From Cyanobium sp. ATX 6F1 (GTDB lineage: Bacteria > Cyanobacteriota > Cyanobacteriia > PCC-6307 > Cyanobiaceae), in contig NZ_JAGQCS010000011.1 of assembly GCF_024346315.1 (NCBI RefSeq), forward strand, positions 18,262-82,261: a stretch of DNA of 64,000 nt. Direction: 5' to 3'. The notes under the pieces are model-generated. The model was given only the letters and a program-made list of their open reading frames with translations, searched no databases and was not told the origin of the DNA. Both the position numbers and the translations under genes were made by a program. Positions 41,801 through 52,483 of this stretch are shown here, in pieces (within the stretch, counting starts at the first letter, position 1; each line of letters begins with the position of its first letter).

Positions 41801-43886
41801 CAACTACAACATCAACCAACTCGCCCTTTCCGGCGCCTCAGTAATCGCCGAGAACAAGGTGTACAACGGCAGAACCGCGGCCACCCTGTCTGATACCAGC
41901 CTTGGCGGACGGTTGCCCGGTGACGTCGTAGTACTCAATAGTGGCGCCTCGACCTTCTCCGATCCCAACGTCGGCACAGGAAAGACCGTCACGGTGTCTG
42001 GTGCGGGGATCTCCGGCACCGATGCCGCCAACTACAGCCTCACCAGCGTTCCTACCACCCTCAGCGCCGACATCAGCATCCGCCCCGTCGCCACCTGGGT
42101 CGCCAGCACGGCGGGGAACTGGAGTGATTCAGCCAACTGGGATGCCCTGCCCAGCGCCGCCAATGTGGCGTCCGTGAGGATCCCCGTCGGCAGCGGCGCT
42201 CTCACCTACGACGCCGCCGCCGGCAGCACCACCCTGCAAAGCCTCTTCAACGACCAGAGCCTCAACCTCACTGGTGGCTCCCTGGCGGTGAGTGGTGCCA
42301 CCACCGTGGGCACCGGCGCCAGCCTGGGCCTCAACGGCGGCAGCTTCTCCACCGCCTCGCTGCTCAACCGGGGGCTGGTGAATGGCAGCGGGCCGCTGGC
42401 GCTCAACGGGAGCTACACCGAGAGCGGCGGCAGCCTCGGAACGGGCTTCTCCAGCGTCTCGATCACCCAGACCAGTGGCGACCTCAACCTCAGGGGGGTC
42501 GGCGCCGTTGGGCCGGTGACCCTCAGCAGCCTGGCCGGTGGCCTCAATCTCAGCGGTGCGGTGAGTTCGGCCGGCGGCACGATCAGCCTCAGTGCCAGCG
42601 GCGCCACTCAGCTTGCCGCCGGCTCCTCGCTCACCAGTCCCGGCGCTCTGATCTCCGTCAACAGCAGCGGTCCCCTGTCCCTACTCAGCGCCCGCATCGA
42701 TGCCAGCGGCGCCAGTGCCGGCGGCACCGTGCAGCTCGATGGCAGCAGCATCAGCCTCGCCAGCACCAGCTTGAACACCTCCGGTACCAACGATGGCGGT
42801 GCGATTCAGATCGGCCTCAAGGCCCTGCCCAGCAACGTCACCATCAGCAACTCCAGCCTGATCGCCGATCCACCGGCCCTTGGCGGATCGATCACCATCG
42901 ACGGCGTCAACATCGCGATCAGTGGCTCCACCCTCAACGTCTTTGGACTCAGTGGCGGCTCGATCGTGCTGGGCTCAGGCAACACCGCCACCTTGAGCCT
43001 CGATGCCTTCACTTCGCTCGTAGGGGGCAGCGGCGCCTCCTTCAATCTTTTCGGCGGCTCGATCCTCAACAACGCCAGCATCGTGGGCGGCAAACTTTTC
43101 GTGAACGGGGTGGCCGTGGGCAGCTCCGCGCCCCTCACCAGCACAACCATCCCCCTGCTCGTCACCTTCCTCCAGACGATTGATCCGATTCAACCCGGCC
43201 TGATCGATTCCACCACCGACTACTCCGACCCTGGTTCTCCACTCGTGACCCAATGGGAACGACTGGGCATCGATCCACTCACCATCACCCTTACCCAGTC
43301 CCTGTTCCTTTTCTCTGATGCCTTCTTGTATCAAGACGAGGCGATCACTCCTATCTGGGATTGGGCACGCTTGGATCTATTCAATGAACGTTCTCAACGA
43401 TCTCTCTACGACATCACCCTTACGGTCGATCGTGACCTGGATCGTCTCGGAACCTCCTTCCAGCAAGATTCCTTGGTCTACATCATGCTTTTGCGCGAAG
43501 CGACCGGTGCAGCACCAGGAGTTACCACTGCTGAGATCAAGGTACCGTCAGGTGGCACCGGCCTCGATGAAACAGCTTTCTATCTGAAACTCGAGCAACA
43601 GCTGTATCCCTCCCAGGCCTTCGCCGGCCGTTGGCCCGAAGGCTCGCTGCTGAGCCTGTCGGCCAATGCATTCGGTCTGTTTGATCGGGCTGTGCAACAA
43701 CTCACCCCCCTTCAGGTGCAGGATCAGTTCAACGCCGATGAGCAGCGGGCGATGGAAGAAACCGCCGCTAAGTTGGGTCTCGATCCCACCGACGGCCAAA
43801 CCGTGCCGACCCCCTCCCAGTTGCAGCAAAGTTTGCGCGACGTGATCCAAGCGGTCCGAGGAAGGATTCGAGCAGGCCAACCATGA
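35814..43886 (+). CDS. Filamentous-haemagglutinin-type two-partner secretion exoprotein
   Basis: Starting at ATG 35814 the product is about 2,690 residues; the frame is open 75 codons earlier but only this start gives a signal peptide (LLRSSSKITGLAVGLAALLAGVPVSAG). Next is the TPS domain (SNLFHRFSAFDTRGGITGVNF, NLFWLSPGGIAI), a Gly/Ala/Ser-rich helix region to residue ~480, about ten repeats of ~60 residues (NGNYVVASPxW ... GAVTWGSG ... NSLVGS; 37.45-39.3 kb) like the DUF5649 type, a YDG segment (KNYDSNVDAPISAG), five MBG-like repeats (40488-41819), another YDG unit and a late beta-helix. It would be exported by a TpsB porin, not seen here. Its stop overlaps the CHAT gene start. Confidence 0.93.
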   Translation: MALNVLLSYLPPSRWSLLRSSSKITGLAVGLAALLAGVPVSAGEVSATGGALGLGTAVNGMAGGSCASGLCQVGGGTAAGSNLFHRFSAFDTRGGITGVNFATGGASNVFVGVTSPLGSFIDKLVSFSSPGNLFWLSPGGIAISGAGGFANIQQLNLSTATGWRLGNGVFDAAGTTAGQAALLSGAPLQGAAGALTDPASLAAIGLQNNGDLSLSGGLLTVDQSLLLDAQGGNVLLQAAGIQAPSITINGHSVLQNTALSASGANGGSVTIAAAGSVVSGAPIEAKGGSGAGGSLSITAGQAVVQSAGALLDVSGASAGGSISVQAGKSLFTSSTASALGTGAGAKGGTIEFSAPTVHLAAAQLDASGSGGGGAVRVGGGFQGQALSLGGANASSTTVTAASSLKADATDLGNGGQVVVWSEQSTSFRGSVSAKGGPNGGDGGVLEVSGKEQLLFGGMGDASAPKGTPGSLLLDPKNIVIAADAIGYDVTQLVDPNPGISDNFAQEVTVLSSGNIVATDPFDDAFGIDAGATYLFNGSTGALLSTLSGTLPNNQVGSGGVTALTNGNYLIYSPLWTGNSLTSQLGAVTWGSGTSGIIGAVSSSNSLVGSQAFDQVGIGRITEVGSGNYVVRSYRWANGTATNAGAVTWGSGTSGISGVVSAANSLVGSATGDLVGSGDLAVLSNGNYVVASPQWGNTGSGALGAVTWGSGSSGIIGAVSSTNSLVGSSFGDEMGSGGVIALTNGNYVVISPNYTIPAPLITTAFFPSKPRAGSVAQFDGSTGLIFSGLVGSQAEDQVGSGGITELSNGNYVVASPKWANSAGSSLGAVTWVDPLAGGNQSVNSSNSLIGSSFGDSVGSGGVTAVNNGNYVISSPDWDNSGVFNAGAVTWVNGSSAASGTPSSANSLVGSSPNDRVGGSGITVLTNGNYVVESSSWSGSTLTSQLGAVTWGSGTTGISGVVSSGNSLVGSTIFDIVGNAGITTLTNGNYVVASSFWDNGTAMDAGAVTWGNGSLGSSGVVSGINSLVGTSTNDAVGSDGVTALINNGNYVVASSSWDNGTNVNAGAVTWANGSSGITGAVSSSNSLVGSTSADQVGIGGITALANGNFVVSSFYWSNTAASSSPSSEGAVTWGNGNSGITGVVTSSNSLVGLQANGYYGRVSICSDGCFYISGISALSGDRFVINSNSYGTGEGLLQIATANALTNPFNFSNSPGSDVGISPALITATANTGTAVVLQANNDITLRPGSDIVIDNPGGTSGSAPGGNLTLQAGRSIDLQSSIRTDGANLTLIANDPAAISTFRDAGLATVTMAAGTSIDLNTNTAGAAAGALYLSQFSSTLGVPPSAGVVSLTDITAGLITVDARDGLSLNGTLNALSNSPLTGLPNAGRSLVLYAGAGSFLNPGGSSALNSPNGWLVYADSRSTDANLLNYDFKQYGKTFDDTTPIAAAGKGVIYGFTPAPLTVSLVNASTKNYDSNVDAPISAGNYLVSGAIDGDTVQLNNPVLGAYTTAGTGVGVKDVGTGKTVSVAGVALAPTQIVYGYSLASSTATGVIGGITARPLTATSINSGNSTYGSPLSPGAVNLSNIVGTELVTASASVNTGALSTSGNPIFGAYTQSASATLSGADANNYSFSGFTTTTPNYNINKLALSGAAIAASSSIYGSALVPGAVSFSNIVGLDAVGSSAFVNTAALSISNNPVFGSYTQSASALSGADAANYSFLGFTTATPNYSISKLALAGPAIAAGTSIYGSALAPGVVSFSNIVGLDAVGSSAAVNTSTLSTSGNPIFGAYTQSASATLSGADAANYSFSGFTTATPNYNINKLALSGAAIAASSSIYGSALVPGAVSFSNIIGLDAVGSSAAVNTSTLSTSGNPIFGAYTQSASATLSGADANNYSFSGFTTTTPNYNINKLALSGAAIAASSSIYGSALAPGAVSFSNIIGLDAVGSSAAVNTSTLSTSGNPIFGAYTQSASATLSGADTNNYSFSGFATTTPNYNINQLALSGASVIAENKVYNGRTAATLSDTSLGGRLPGDVVVLNSGASTFSDPNVGTGKTVTVSGAGISGTDAANYSLTSVPTTLSADISIRPVATWVASTAGNWSDSANWDALPSAANVASVRIPVGSGALTYDAAAGSTTLQSLFNDQSLNLTGGSLAVSGATTVGTGASLGLNGGSFSTASLLNRGLVNGSGPLALNGSYTESGGSLGTGFSSVSITQTSGDLNLRGVGAVGPVTLSSLAGGLNLSGAVSSAGGTISLSASGATQLAAGSSLTSPGALISVNSSGPLSLLSARIDASGASAGGTVQLDGSSISLASTSLNTSGTNDGGAIQIGLKALPSNVTISNSSLIADPPALGGSITIDGVNIAISGSTLNVFGLSGGSIVLGSGNTATLSLDAFTSLVGGSGASFNLFGGSILNNASIVGGKLFVNGVAVGSSAPLTSTTIPLLVTFLQTIDPIQPGLIDSTTDYSDPGSPLVTQWERLGIDPLTITLTQSLFLFSDAFLYQDEAITPIWDWARLDLFNERSQRSLYDITLTVDRDLDRLGTSFQQDSLVYIMLLREATGAAPGVTTAEIKVPSGGTGLDETAFYLKLEQQLYPSQAFAGRWPEGSLLSLSANAFGLFDRAVQQLTPLQVQDQFNADEQRAMEETAAKLGLDPTDGQTVPTPSQLQQSLRDVIQAVRGRIRAGQP
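40488..41819 (+). repeat. Tandem 264-267 bp repeats in the exoprotein gene
   Basis: Units start at about 40488, 40755, 41019, 41286 and 41553. The last two differ at few bases over 267; the first is most diverged. Each encodes an MBG-like unit (SSIYGSALVPGAVSFSNI ... FGAYTQSASATLSGADANNY). Near identity suggests recent expansion or gene conversion, so unit number may vary between strains. Confidence 0.9.
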
Positions 43887-45166
43887 ACCACCCCAACTCC
43901 CACCGACCAAGCCGTTCCCTGGCCGTCTCGCTGCCGTTGCTGCTGGGCTTAGCCCTGGCGACCCCAGCGGCGCAGGCGACGCCGCCAGGCGCCGCTGCAC
44001 AGCTGCTGGCCCGTTCATCCGAGAGCACCTCCCCCTTCAACTCGGCCCTGTACAACCCGGCGATCCTGCGCATCGGCTTCAGCGAAGCCAAGGGGAAAAC
44101 CGCCAGTCCCCAGGCGGATGCCTTCCTCGATCTGACCTTGATTCCACCGGATGGAGAGGTGCAGGGCTCCCGCAGTGAGGTGTCACTCAAGCGCTTCAAC
44201 GAGCTGCTGCGCAAGCTCTACGGCCAACTGGCGAGTCAATCGCCGCTGGATGTCAACGATCCGAACTCACCGGCTCGGCAGCTGTATTCGATTCTGATCC
44301 AGCCGATTGCCGCGCAGCTGCAAAAGCAAAAGATCACCACGCTGCTGATCTCCGCCGATGCGGGGCTGCAGGCTGTGCCCTATGCCTCCCTCCACGACGG
44401 CCAGAGCTACCTGGGTGAGCGCTATGGCCTTGGCATGACGCCGGCCCTGGGGCTCACCAAACTGGCAGTGCTGCCCGAGAAAGCCCAACCGCAACTGCTG
44501 GCGGCCGGGGCCTCCGAGTTCGTGGGCCTCAATGCCCTGCCTCTGGTGCCCCAGGAGCTCGACCGGGTGGGCAAGGGCAAGGCGAACCAGAGCTTCCTCA
44601 ACAGAAGCTTTACGCCCCAAGTGCTGCTCCAGAAGGCGGGCGATCCACTGATCGATCGGGTGCACATCGCCACCCACGCTGAATTCCTGCCCGGCGGGCC
44701 AGCGGCAGCTCGCCTCTACTCAGGCACCGGTCCGATGTCCCTGCGTCAGTTATCCCAGCTGCGCCAACGCCGCGGCGAGGGTCAGCTGGATGTGTTCAGC
44801 CTCAGCGCCTGCCGCACCGCCCTCGGCGATGCCGACAGCGAACTGGGTTTCGCGGGGTTGGCGCTCCAGGCGGGATCCCGCAGTGCGCTCGGCAGCCTCT
44901 GGTACGTCGACGATGTGGCCACATCGGCGCTGTTCGTGCAGTTCTACCGCTACCTGGACCAGGGCCTTCCCAAGGCCGAGGCGCTGCAATTCACCCGGCG
45001 CGCCATGGCGAACGGCCGGATGCGCCTGGTGCGCGATCAGGTGATCGGGGCCGGGGGCGATGTGCTCCTCTCCAAACTGACCACGTCCCAGCAACGTCGC
45101 ATCAGCACAGGTCTGCAGCACCCCTTCTTCTGGGCGGGCATCCAGTTGCTGGGAACGCCTTGGTAA
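43883..45166 (+). CDS. Secreted CHAT-domain (caspase-like) protease
   Basis: The 427-residue protein has a signal peptide (LAVSLPLLLGLALATPAAQA, residues 13-32). The C-terminal CHAT domain shows the caspase-type dyad: histidine 265 in VHIATHAEF and cysteine 310 in VFSLSACRTALG, followed by GFAGLALQAGSRSALGSLWYVDD. Its ATG overlaps the stop of the exoprotein gene by four bases, so the two proteins are made together. CHAT proteases usually act in the cytoplasm in defence or cell death; an exported version next to a TPS adhesin suggests processing of that adhesin on the cell surface. Confidence 0.93.
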   Translation: MNHPNSHRPSRSLAVSLPLLLGLALATPAAQATPPGAAAQLLARSSESTSPFNSALYNPAILRIGFSEAKGKTASPQADAFLDLTLIPPDGEVQGSRSEVSLKRFNELLRKLYGQLASQSPLDVNDPNSPARQLYSILIQPIAAQLQKQKITTLLISADAGLQAVPYASLHDGQSYLGERYGLGMTPALGLTKLAVLPEKAQPQLLAAGASEFVGLNALPLVPQELDRVGKGKANQSFLNRSFTPQVLLQKAGDPLIDRVHIATHAEFLPGGPAAARLYSGTGPMSLRQLSQLRQRRGEGQLDVFSLSACRTALGDADSELGFAGLALQAGSRSALGSLWYVDDVATSALFVQFYRYLDQGLPKAEALQFTRRAMANGRMRLVRDQVIGAGGDVLLSKLTTSQQRRISTGLQHPFFWAGIQLLGTPW

Positions 45167-45204
45167 ACGCAGCCGGCCCGCAGCTCAGGCCAACAAGACG
45201 CCAA

Positions 45205-45234
45205 CAAAAAACCCCCGGCCAAGGGCCGGAGGGT
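45205..45234 (-). terminator. Rho-independent terminator after initiator tRNA
   Basis: On the minus strand a CCCTCCGGCC / GGCCGGGGG hairpin with a short CTT loop is followed by TTTTTT. It lies about 35 bases past the tRNA 3' end, and it also falls just after the CHAT gene on the plus strand. Confidence 0.85.
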
Positions 45235-45268
45235 TGACGTGAGGGCGCCGATTGACGACCTCTGAAGT

Positions 45269-45345
<77 letters not shown>

Positions 45346-45403
45346 TCGCCTCAAAGATCGTATCCCTCAGGGGTACCCTTCGGCAATCAACTGAGCCAAC
45401 GGC

Positions 45404-46423
45404 ATGGCCCGCTACTTCCAGTACGTGCGGTTCCCCCTGCTGTGTTGCCTGATCGGCCTGGGGGCCGTGCTGGTCTCCCGCGGCCTCACCGCCGCCTGGC
45501 TCACCCTGGTGCTGCTGGCCCTGGAGATCAGCCTCTCCTTCGACAACGCCGTGGTCAACGCGCGGGTGCTGGAAGAGCTCACCCCCGGCCAGCAGCGTTT
45601 CTTCCTCACCTGGGGGCTGGTGATCCCGGTGTTCGGCGTGCGCTTCATGGGTCCGCTGCTACTGGTGGCGTTGGCGGGTGGCGTGGGCCTGGGGGAGGCC
45701 TTCGATGCCGCCATGCATCATCCCGACCACTACCGTGAGCTGCTGGAGCTGGCCGAACCACGGATCCTGGCCTTCGGCGGGATGTTCCTGCTGATGGTGT
45801 TCCTGCGCTACTTCTTCGATGAGGCCAAGACTCTGCACTGGGTCCAGCGGCTGGAGGCCAGGCTGGCCCAGGCAGGGCGGATCGAATCACTGGAGGTGGC
45901 CCTGGCCCTGACGGTGCTGCTGGCCGTGGCCCTGGCCCTCCCCAGGGAGCTGCGCGGCGATGTGCTGATCAGCGGCCTGGTGGGCCTGGTGCTGCAGATC
46001 CTCAGCACCTCCCTGGCCCAGTTCTTCGGCGGCGACGAGGCGGCCATGGGACGGCTGGCCGCCCATGGCGGTGTGGCCAGCCTGATCTACCTGGAGCTGC
46101 TGGATGCCTCCTTCAGCCTCGATGGCACGATCGGCGCCTTCGCGATCACCAACCAGCTACCCCTGATCCTCACCGGCCTGGGCCTCGGCGCCCTGTTCAT
46201 CCGCTCGCTCACGGTGCTGCTCACGCGCGAGCGCGCCCTGGACCGGCTGATCTACCTCGAGCACGGCGCCCACTACGCCATCGGCGCCCTGGGCTTTTTG
46301 ATGCTGGCGGGGGTGGTGATCGCCCGCTGGGGCCTGCATGTGCCCGAATGGCTCAGCGGCCTGATCGGGGTCGTGTTGCTGGCGCTGTCCCTGTGGGATT
46401 CCCTGCGCCAGGCCCGCTCCTAG
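45404..46423 (+). CDS. DUF475/TerC-superfamily integral membrane protein
   Basis: The 339-residue protein has about eight to nine hydrophobic helices and the paired family motifs LEISLSFDNAVVNARVLEEL and LLDASFSLDGTIGAFAITN, whose aspartates may bind a metal ion. TerC-superfamily proteins are linked to manganese export or tellurite resistance, and in plants to thylakoid biogenesis. The stop overlaps the asparaginase stop on the opposite strand by four bases. Ion specificity is not predictable. Confidence 0.88.
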   Translation: MARYFQYVRFPLLCCLIGLGAVLVSRGLTAAWLTLVLLALEISLSFDNAVVNARVLEELTPGQQRFFLTWGLVIPVFGVRFMGPLLLVALAGGVGLGEAFDAAMHHPDHYRELLELAEPRILAFGGMFLLMVFLRYFFDEAKTLHWVQRLEARLAQAGRIESLEVALALTVLLAVALALPRELRGDVLISGLVGLVLQILSTSLAQFFGGDEAAMGRLAAHGGVASLIYLELLDASFSLDGTIGAFAITNQLPLILTGLGLGALFIRSLTVLLTRERALDRLIYLEHGAHYAIGALGFLMLAGVVIARWGLHVPEWLSGLIGVVLLALSLWDSLRQARS

Positions 46424-47406
46424 CGGCTCGCGGCGGCGTCGAAGCGCAGCTCCCCCACCACCTCCAGGCGCACGGCCTCGCCGGGCACCAGAAAACGCTG
46501 CTCCAGCTCCTCCAGGCTCAGCGGGGTGAGCCAGTCGAGCTGGCGCAGCACATGCAGCGCCACGGCGTGCTTCGCGCGGCTGGCCCCATCGATCACCTTG
46601 ATCGCGACCCCCATGCCCTCACCGACGCGGCTGAGGCATTGGATGCCCTCGGCGCCACCCTTGCTCACCACCTGGCCGTGGCCGCGGCGCATCAGTTCGG
46701 TGTCGAAACGGCCCTCACCGGCGATGAGCTCGGGGTGGGCGAGCATCGCCCGGCTGAGGCGTTCCAGGTCGGCCTGCTCGGAGGCCCCCAGATGAGCAAA
46801 AAGTAGGGCCATCTGGGCCAGCTGCAGTTGCAGGGTGGGGGCGCCGCAGTCGTCGCGGGCGGTCACCAGCTCAGCGCCGGGCATGCCCAACAGTTCGCCC
46901 ACCCGCTTGAGCAGCTGCTGCTGCAAGGGGTGCTCCACCTGCAGGTAGCTCTCCAGGGGCCAGTGCAGCCGCCGGCAGGCGGCCAGGAACGCGGCGTGCT
47001 TGCCGGAGCAGTTGTGCTCCAGGGGGCTGGTGCCGCCGGGGGGGATCGGGCACTGCAGCTGCTCCGTCTCCAGATCGGCGCTCCAGAGCAGCTTGAAGGC
47101 TTCGCGGGCGTGGGCAGGGGTGCCCGCATGGGAGGCGCAGGCGATCGCCAGGCCGCGATCATCGGCGCCGGCCCCATCGGCGGCGCCACTGCCCACATAG
47201 ACCTGCGCCTGGAACGGCTTGAGCGCCGAGCGCACAAAGCTCAGCAGCTGGGGATCTCCGGCGCGCATCAGCACCCGGCCGCGCTGGTCGCAGACCACCG
47301 CATGGGCCCGGTGCACCGATTCGACGATGCCGCTGCGCAGCACACGCACCTCCAGAGGAGGGACGCCGGAGCGCTGGGGAGTTCCGAAGCTGGAGGACAG
47401 GGTCAT
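46420..47406 (-). CDS. L-asparaginase (Rhizobium type II family)
   Basis: The 328-residue protein belongs to the asparaginase family unrelated to E. coli AnsA/AnsB. Signatures are VLRSGIVESVHRAHAVV, SFVRSALKPFQAQVYV, CASHAGTPAHAREAF, the LEHNCSGKHAAFLAAC block and RDDCGAPTLQLQLAQM. It hydrolyses asparagine to aspartate and ammonia. The conserved serine, lysine and cysteine positions are all present. It is followed by, but not overlapped with, the CGLD27 gene on the same strand. Confidence 0.92.
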   Translation of the reverse strand: MTLSSSFGTPQRSGVPPLEVRVLRSGIVESVHRAHAVVCDQRGRVLMRAGDPQLLSFVRSALKPFQAQVYVGSGAADGAGADDRGLAIACASHAGTPAHAREAFKLLWSADLETEQLQCPIPPGGTSPLEHNCSGKHAAFLAACRRLHWPLESYLQVEHPLQQQLLKRVGELLGMPGAELVTARDDCGAPTLQLQLAQMALLFAHLGASEQADLERLSRAMLAHPELIAGEGRFDTELMRRGHGQVVSKGGAEGIQCLSRVGEGMGVAIKVIDGASRAKHAVALHVLRQLDWLTPLSLEELEQRFLVPGEAVRLEVVGELRFDAAASR

Positions 47407-47449
47407 CGGCGCGGCGTGGGGGATGACCCCCGATCGAACCGGAAGCCTC

Positions 47450-47956
47450 TCAGAAAGCCTGACAGAGGCCGGTGCCGAGCAGCAGCAGCAACGCCAGCAC
47501 CGCCAGGGCCAGCTCCAGCCGGCGCATCACCGGAGCCACCTGGTGGCGGGCCACCAGCAGATCCCGCTGGCGCCAGGCCAGGGGTTTCTCCCACTCCTGG
47601 CCGTCGTACCAACCGGATTCCTCGTAGGCGATCCGCTCGCTGCGCAGGCGCAGCAACAGGTGCCGCCAGCCCAGCCACTGGCGCACCAGCAGGGCGAGGG
47701 GCATCAGCACGGCGCCCAGGGCGGCGATGGCCGTCAGGCGCAGGGGATCCTGGCGCAGGGCCCAGCTGCCGCTGGTCACCAGCAGGGTGAGCGGCAGGGC
47801 GGCCCACCAGCTCACCAGCAGCGGCCGCAGCAGGGAGCGGGAGCTGGTGGCGGGCCAGCGGAAGAACCAGGAACGGCAGAACTGGTCGTACTCCTCCAGC
47901 GGTCGCTGCTCCGGTGGCACCGGGCAGAGATCATCGATGAGGATGTTTTCGGCCAC
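47450..47956 (-). CDS. CGLD27/DUF1230 family membrane protein
   Basis: The 168-residue protein shows the family signature CPVPPEQRPLEEYDQFCRSWFFRW near the start and YEESGWYDGQEWEKPLAWRQRD after the first membrane pair. Two or three transmembrane helices are visible. The family is conserved in cyanobacteria, algae and plants and has been tied to iron-limited photosynthesis in green lineages. It sits seven bases after the rsfS stop, in one operon with DUF3318-rsfS. Confidence 0.9.
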   Translation of the reverse strand: MAENILIDDLCPVPPEQRPLEEYDQFCRSWFFRWPATSSRSLLRPLLVSWWAALPLTLLVTSGSWALRQDPLRLTAIAALGAVLMPLALLVRQWLGWRHLLLRLRSERIAYEESGWYDGQEWEKPLAWRQRDLLVARHQVAPVMRRLELALAVLALLLLLGTGLCQAF

Positions 47957-47963
47957 AGAGCCC

Positions 47964-48362
47964 TCAGCCCGGAAGGGCGCCCTCGGGGTTCACGCTGGCC
48001 GAGCTCAAGCTGGCGGTGCTCACGAAGGGCACCTTCTCCCCATGGCCCCAGAAGGCCTCCAGGTCGTAGTAGCTGCGCTCCGACGGGGTGAGCACGTGCA
48101 CGATCAGCTCGCCGTAATCCAGCAGAAGCCAGCGCCCCTCGGTCTGACCCTCCTTGCGCAGGGGCAGGCGGCCGGCCTCGGTTTCGAGGCGATCCTCCAC
48201 CGAGCGGGCGATCGCCCGCACCTGCACATCCGACAGCCCGCTGGCGATCACGAACCAGTCGGCCAGGGAAGACACCTCGTCCACCCGGATCAGCAGGATG
48301 TCGACGGCCTTGCGGTCATCACAGGCTTCCGCCGCCAGCTGGGCCAGCTCCCGGCTATCCAT
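47964..48362 (-). CDS. rsfS: Ribosomal silencing factor RsfS
   Basis: The 132-residue protein has the RsfS core: ELAQLAAEACDDRKAVDILLIRVDEVSSLADWFVIASG, then RWLLLDYGELIVHVLTPSERSYYDLEAFWG. It binds ribosomal protein uL14 and blocks joining of subunits, lowering translation in the dark or during starvation. The ATG at 48362 overlaps the 3' end of the DUF3318 gene by eight bases. Confidence 0.96.
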   Translation of the reverse strand: MDSRELAQLAAEACDDRKAVDILLIRVDEVSSLADWFVIASGLSDVQVRAIARSVEDRLETEAGRLPLRKEGQTEGRWLLLDYGELIVHVLTPSERSYYDLEAFWGHGEKVPFVSTASLSSASVNPEGALPG

Positions 48363-48990
48363 AGACGTTCTCGCTGGTGACCGACTGGCGGCTTCCCTGC
48401 TGCTGGGCCATCTCGGCGCGGGCCTTGCCGGCGCTCTTGCGCAGGGCCTCGAGGCGATCTTCATAGAAGGCCCGCTTCTTCTTCTTGCGGCTCTGCTCCA
48501 CCAGCTCCTTGAGGGCGCCCCCCAGGCTCTTGTAGGCATTGGGCAAGGTGTAACCAAAACGGGTGGCCAGATCGATCGCCCGCTCGTCGGCACCGATGGC
48601 GTCCGCCAGGCGCTTTTCGGAATTGTTCTTGAGATACAGGCGGTAACCGGCGAAGCCTGAAAGCCCCGCCGCCAGCACCAGCAGCAGGCCGTCCTGGACC
48701 CAGAGCTCGCCGATCGCCCCCCCCAGGCCGATGGCCAGGGCCGCCATCTCCCAACCGTCGCGGGGCACGGCATCGTTCTGGACCCGGCCCACCTCGTGCC
48801 AGAAGAGCAGGTTGCGGTGATCCAGGGCCAGCTGGTCCCATTTCTCCAGATCCACCTGGATTTCCACCTCATCACGGCCGATCTCCTCGATCGTGATCAG
48901 CGGCGGGTCGGCGGCGGCGGCGGCTTCCACGAACACCCAGCTCTGCATCTCAGGAGGCAGCAGCCCCTTCAGGCGCTGGAGTTCGCTCAT
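48355..48990 (-). CDS. DUF3318 family cyanobacterial protein
   Basis: The 211-residue protein begins SELQRLKGLLPPEMQSWVFVEAA, continues DLEKWDQLALDHRNLLFWHEV, has one or two hydrophobic helices in the middle (LLLVLAAGLSGFAGYRLYL) and ends in a basic helical tail (EQSRKKKKRAFYEDRLEALR). This order is the DUF3318 family, which is confined to cyanobacteria. Function unknown. It is the first gene of a three-gene unit with rsfS and CGLD27; the ATG at 48990 is the only start consistent with the conserved N-terminus. Confidence 0.9.
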   Translation of the reverse strand: MSELQRLKGLLPPEMQSWVFVEAAAAADPPLITIEEIGRDEVEIQVDLEKWDQLALDHRNLLFWHEVGRVQNDAVPRDGWEMAALAIGLGGAIGELWVQDGLLLVLAAGLSGFAGYRLYLKNNSEKRLADAIGADERAIDLATRFGYTLPNAYKSLGGALKELVEQSRKKKKRAFYEDRLEALRKSAGKARAEMAQQQGSRQSVTSENVYG

Positions 48991-49113
48991 GGAACGTTCG
49001 TCAGAATGGATATTGGACCAGATTAGCGACCACAGGGGGTGGACTCGCCCGGCAGCGGCCGGTGCCGCGATCAACCATGAGAGGCTGGGCAGGTTTGGCC
49101 CCCGCTTTTCCCC

Positions 49114-52428
<3,315 letters not shown>

Positions 52429-52483
52429 GCCCTGCTGAGCTGAGCGGTGCTGGGTAGGGTTACAGGACGCTTGAGCTTCCCCC

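Noticed and set aside
40488..41819. CRISPR-like array, because of regular repeats
   Set aside because: Units are 264-267 bp, contiguous without unique spacers, and in frame within a surface-protein gene.
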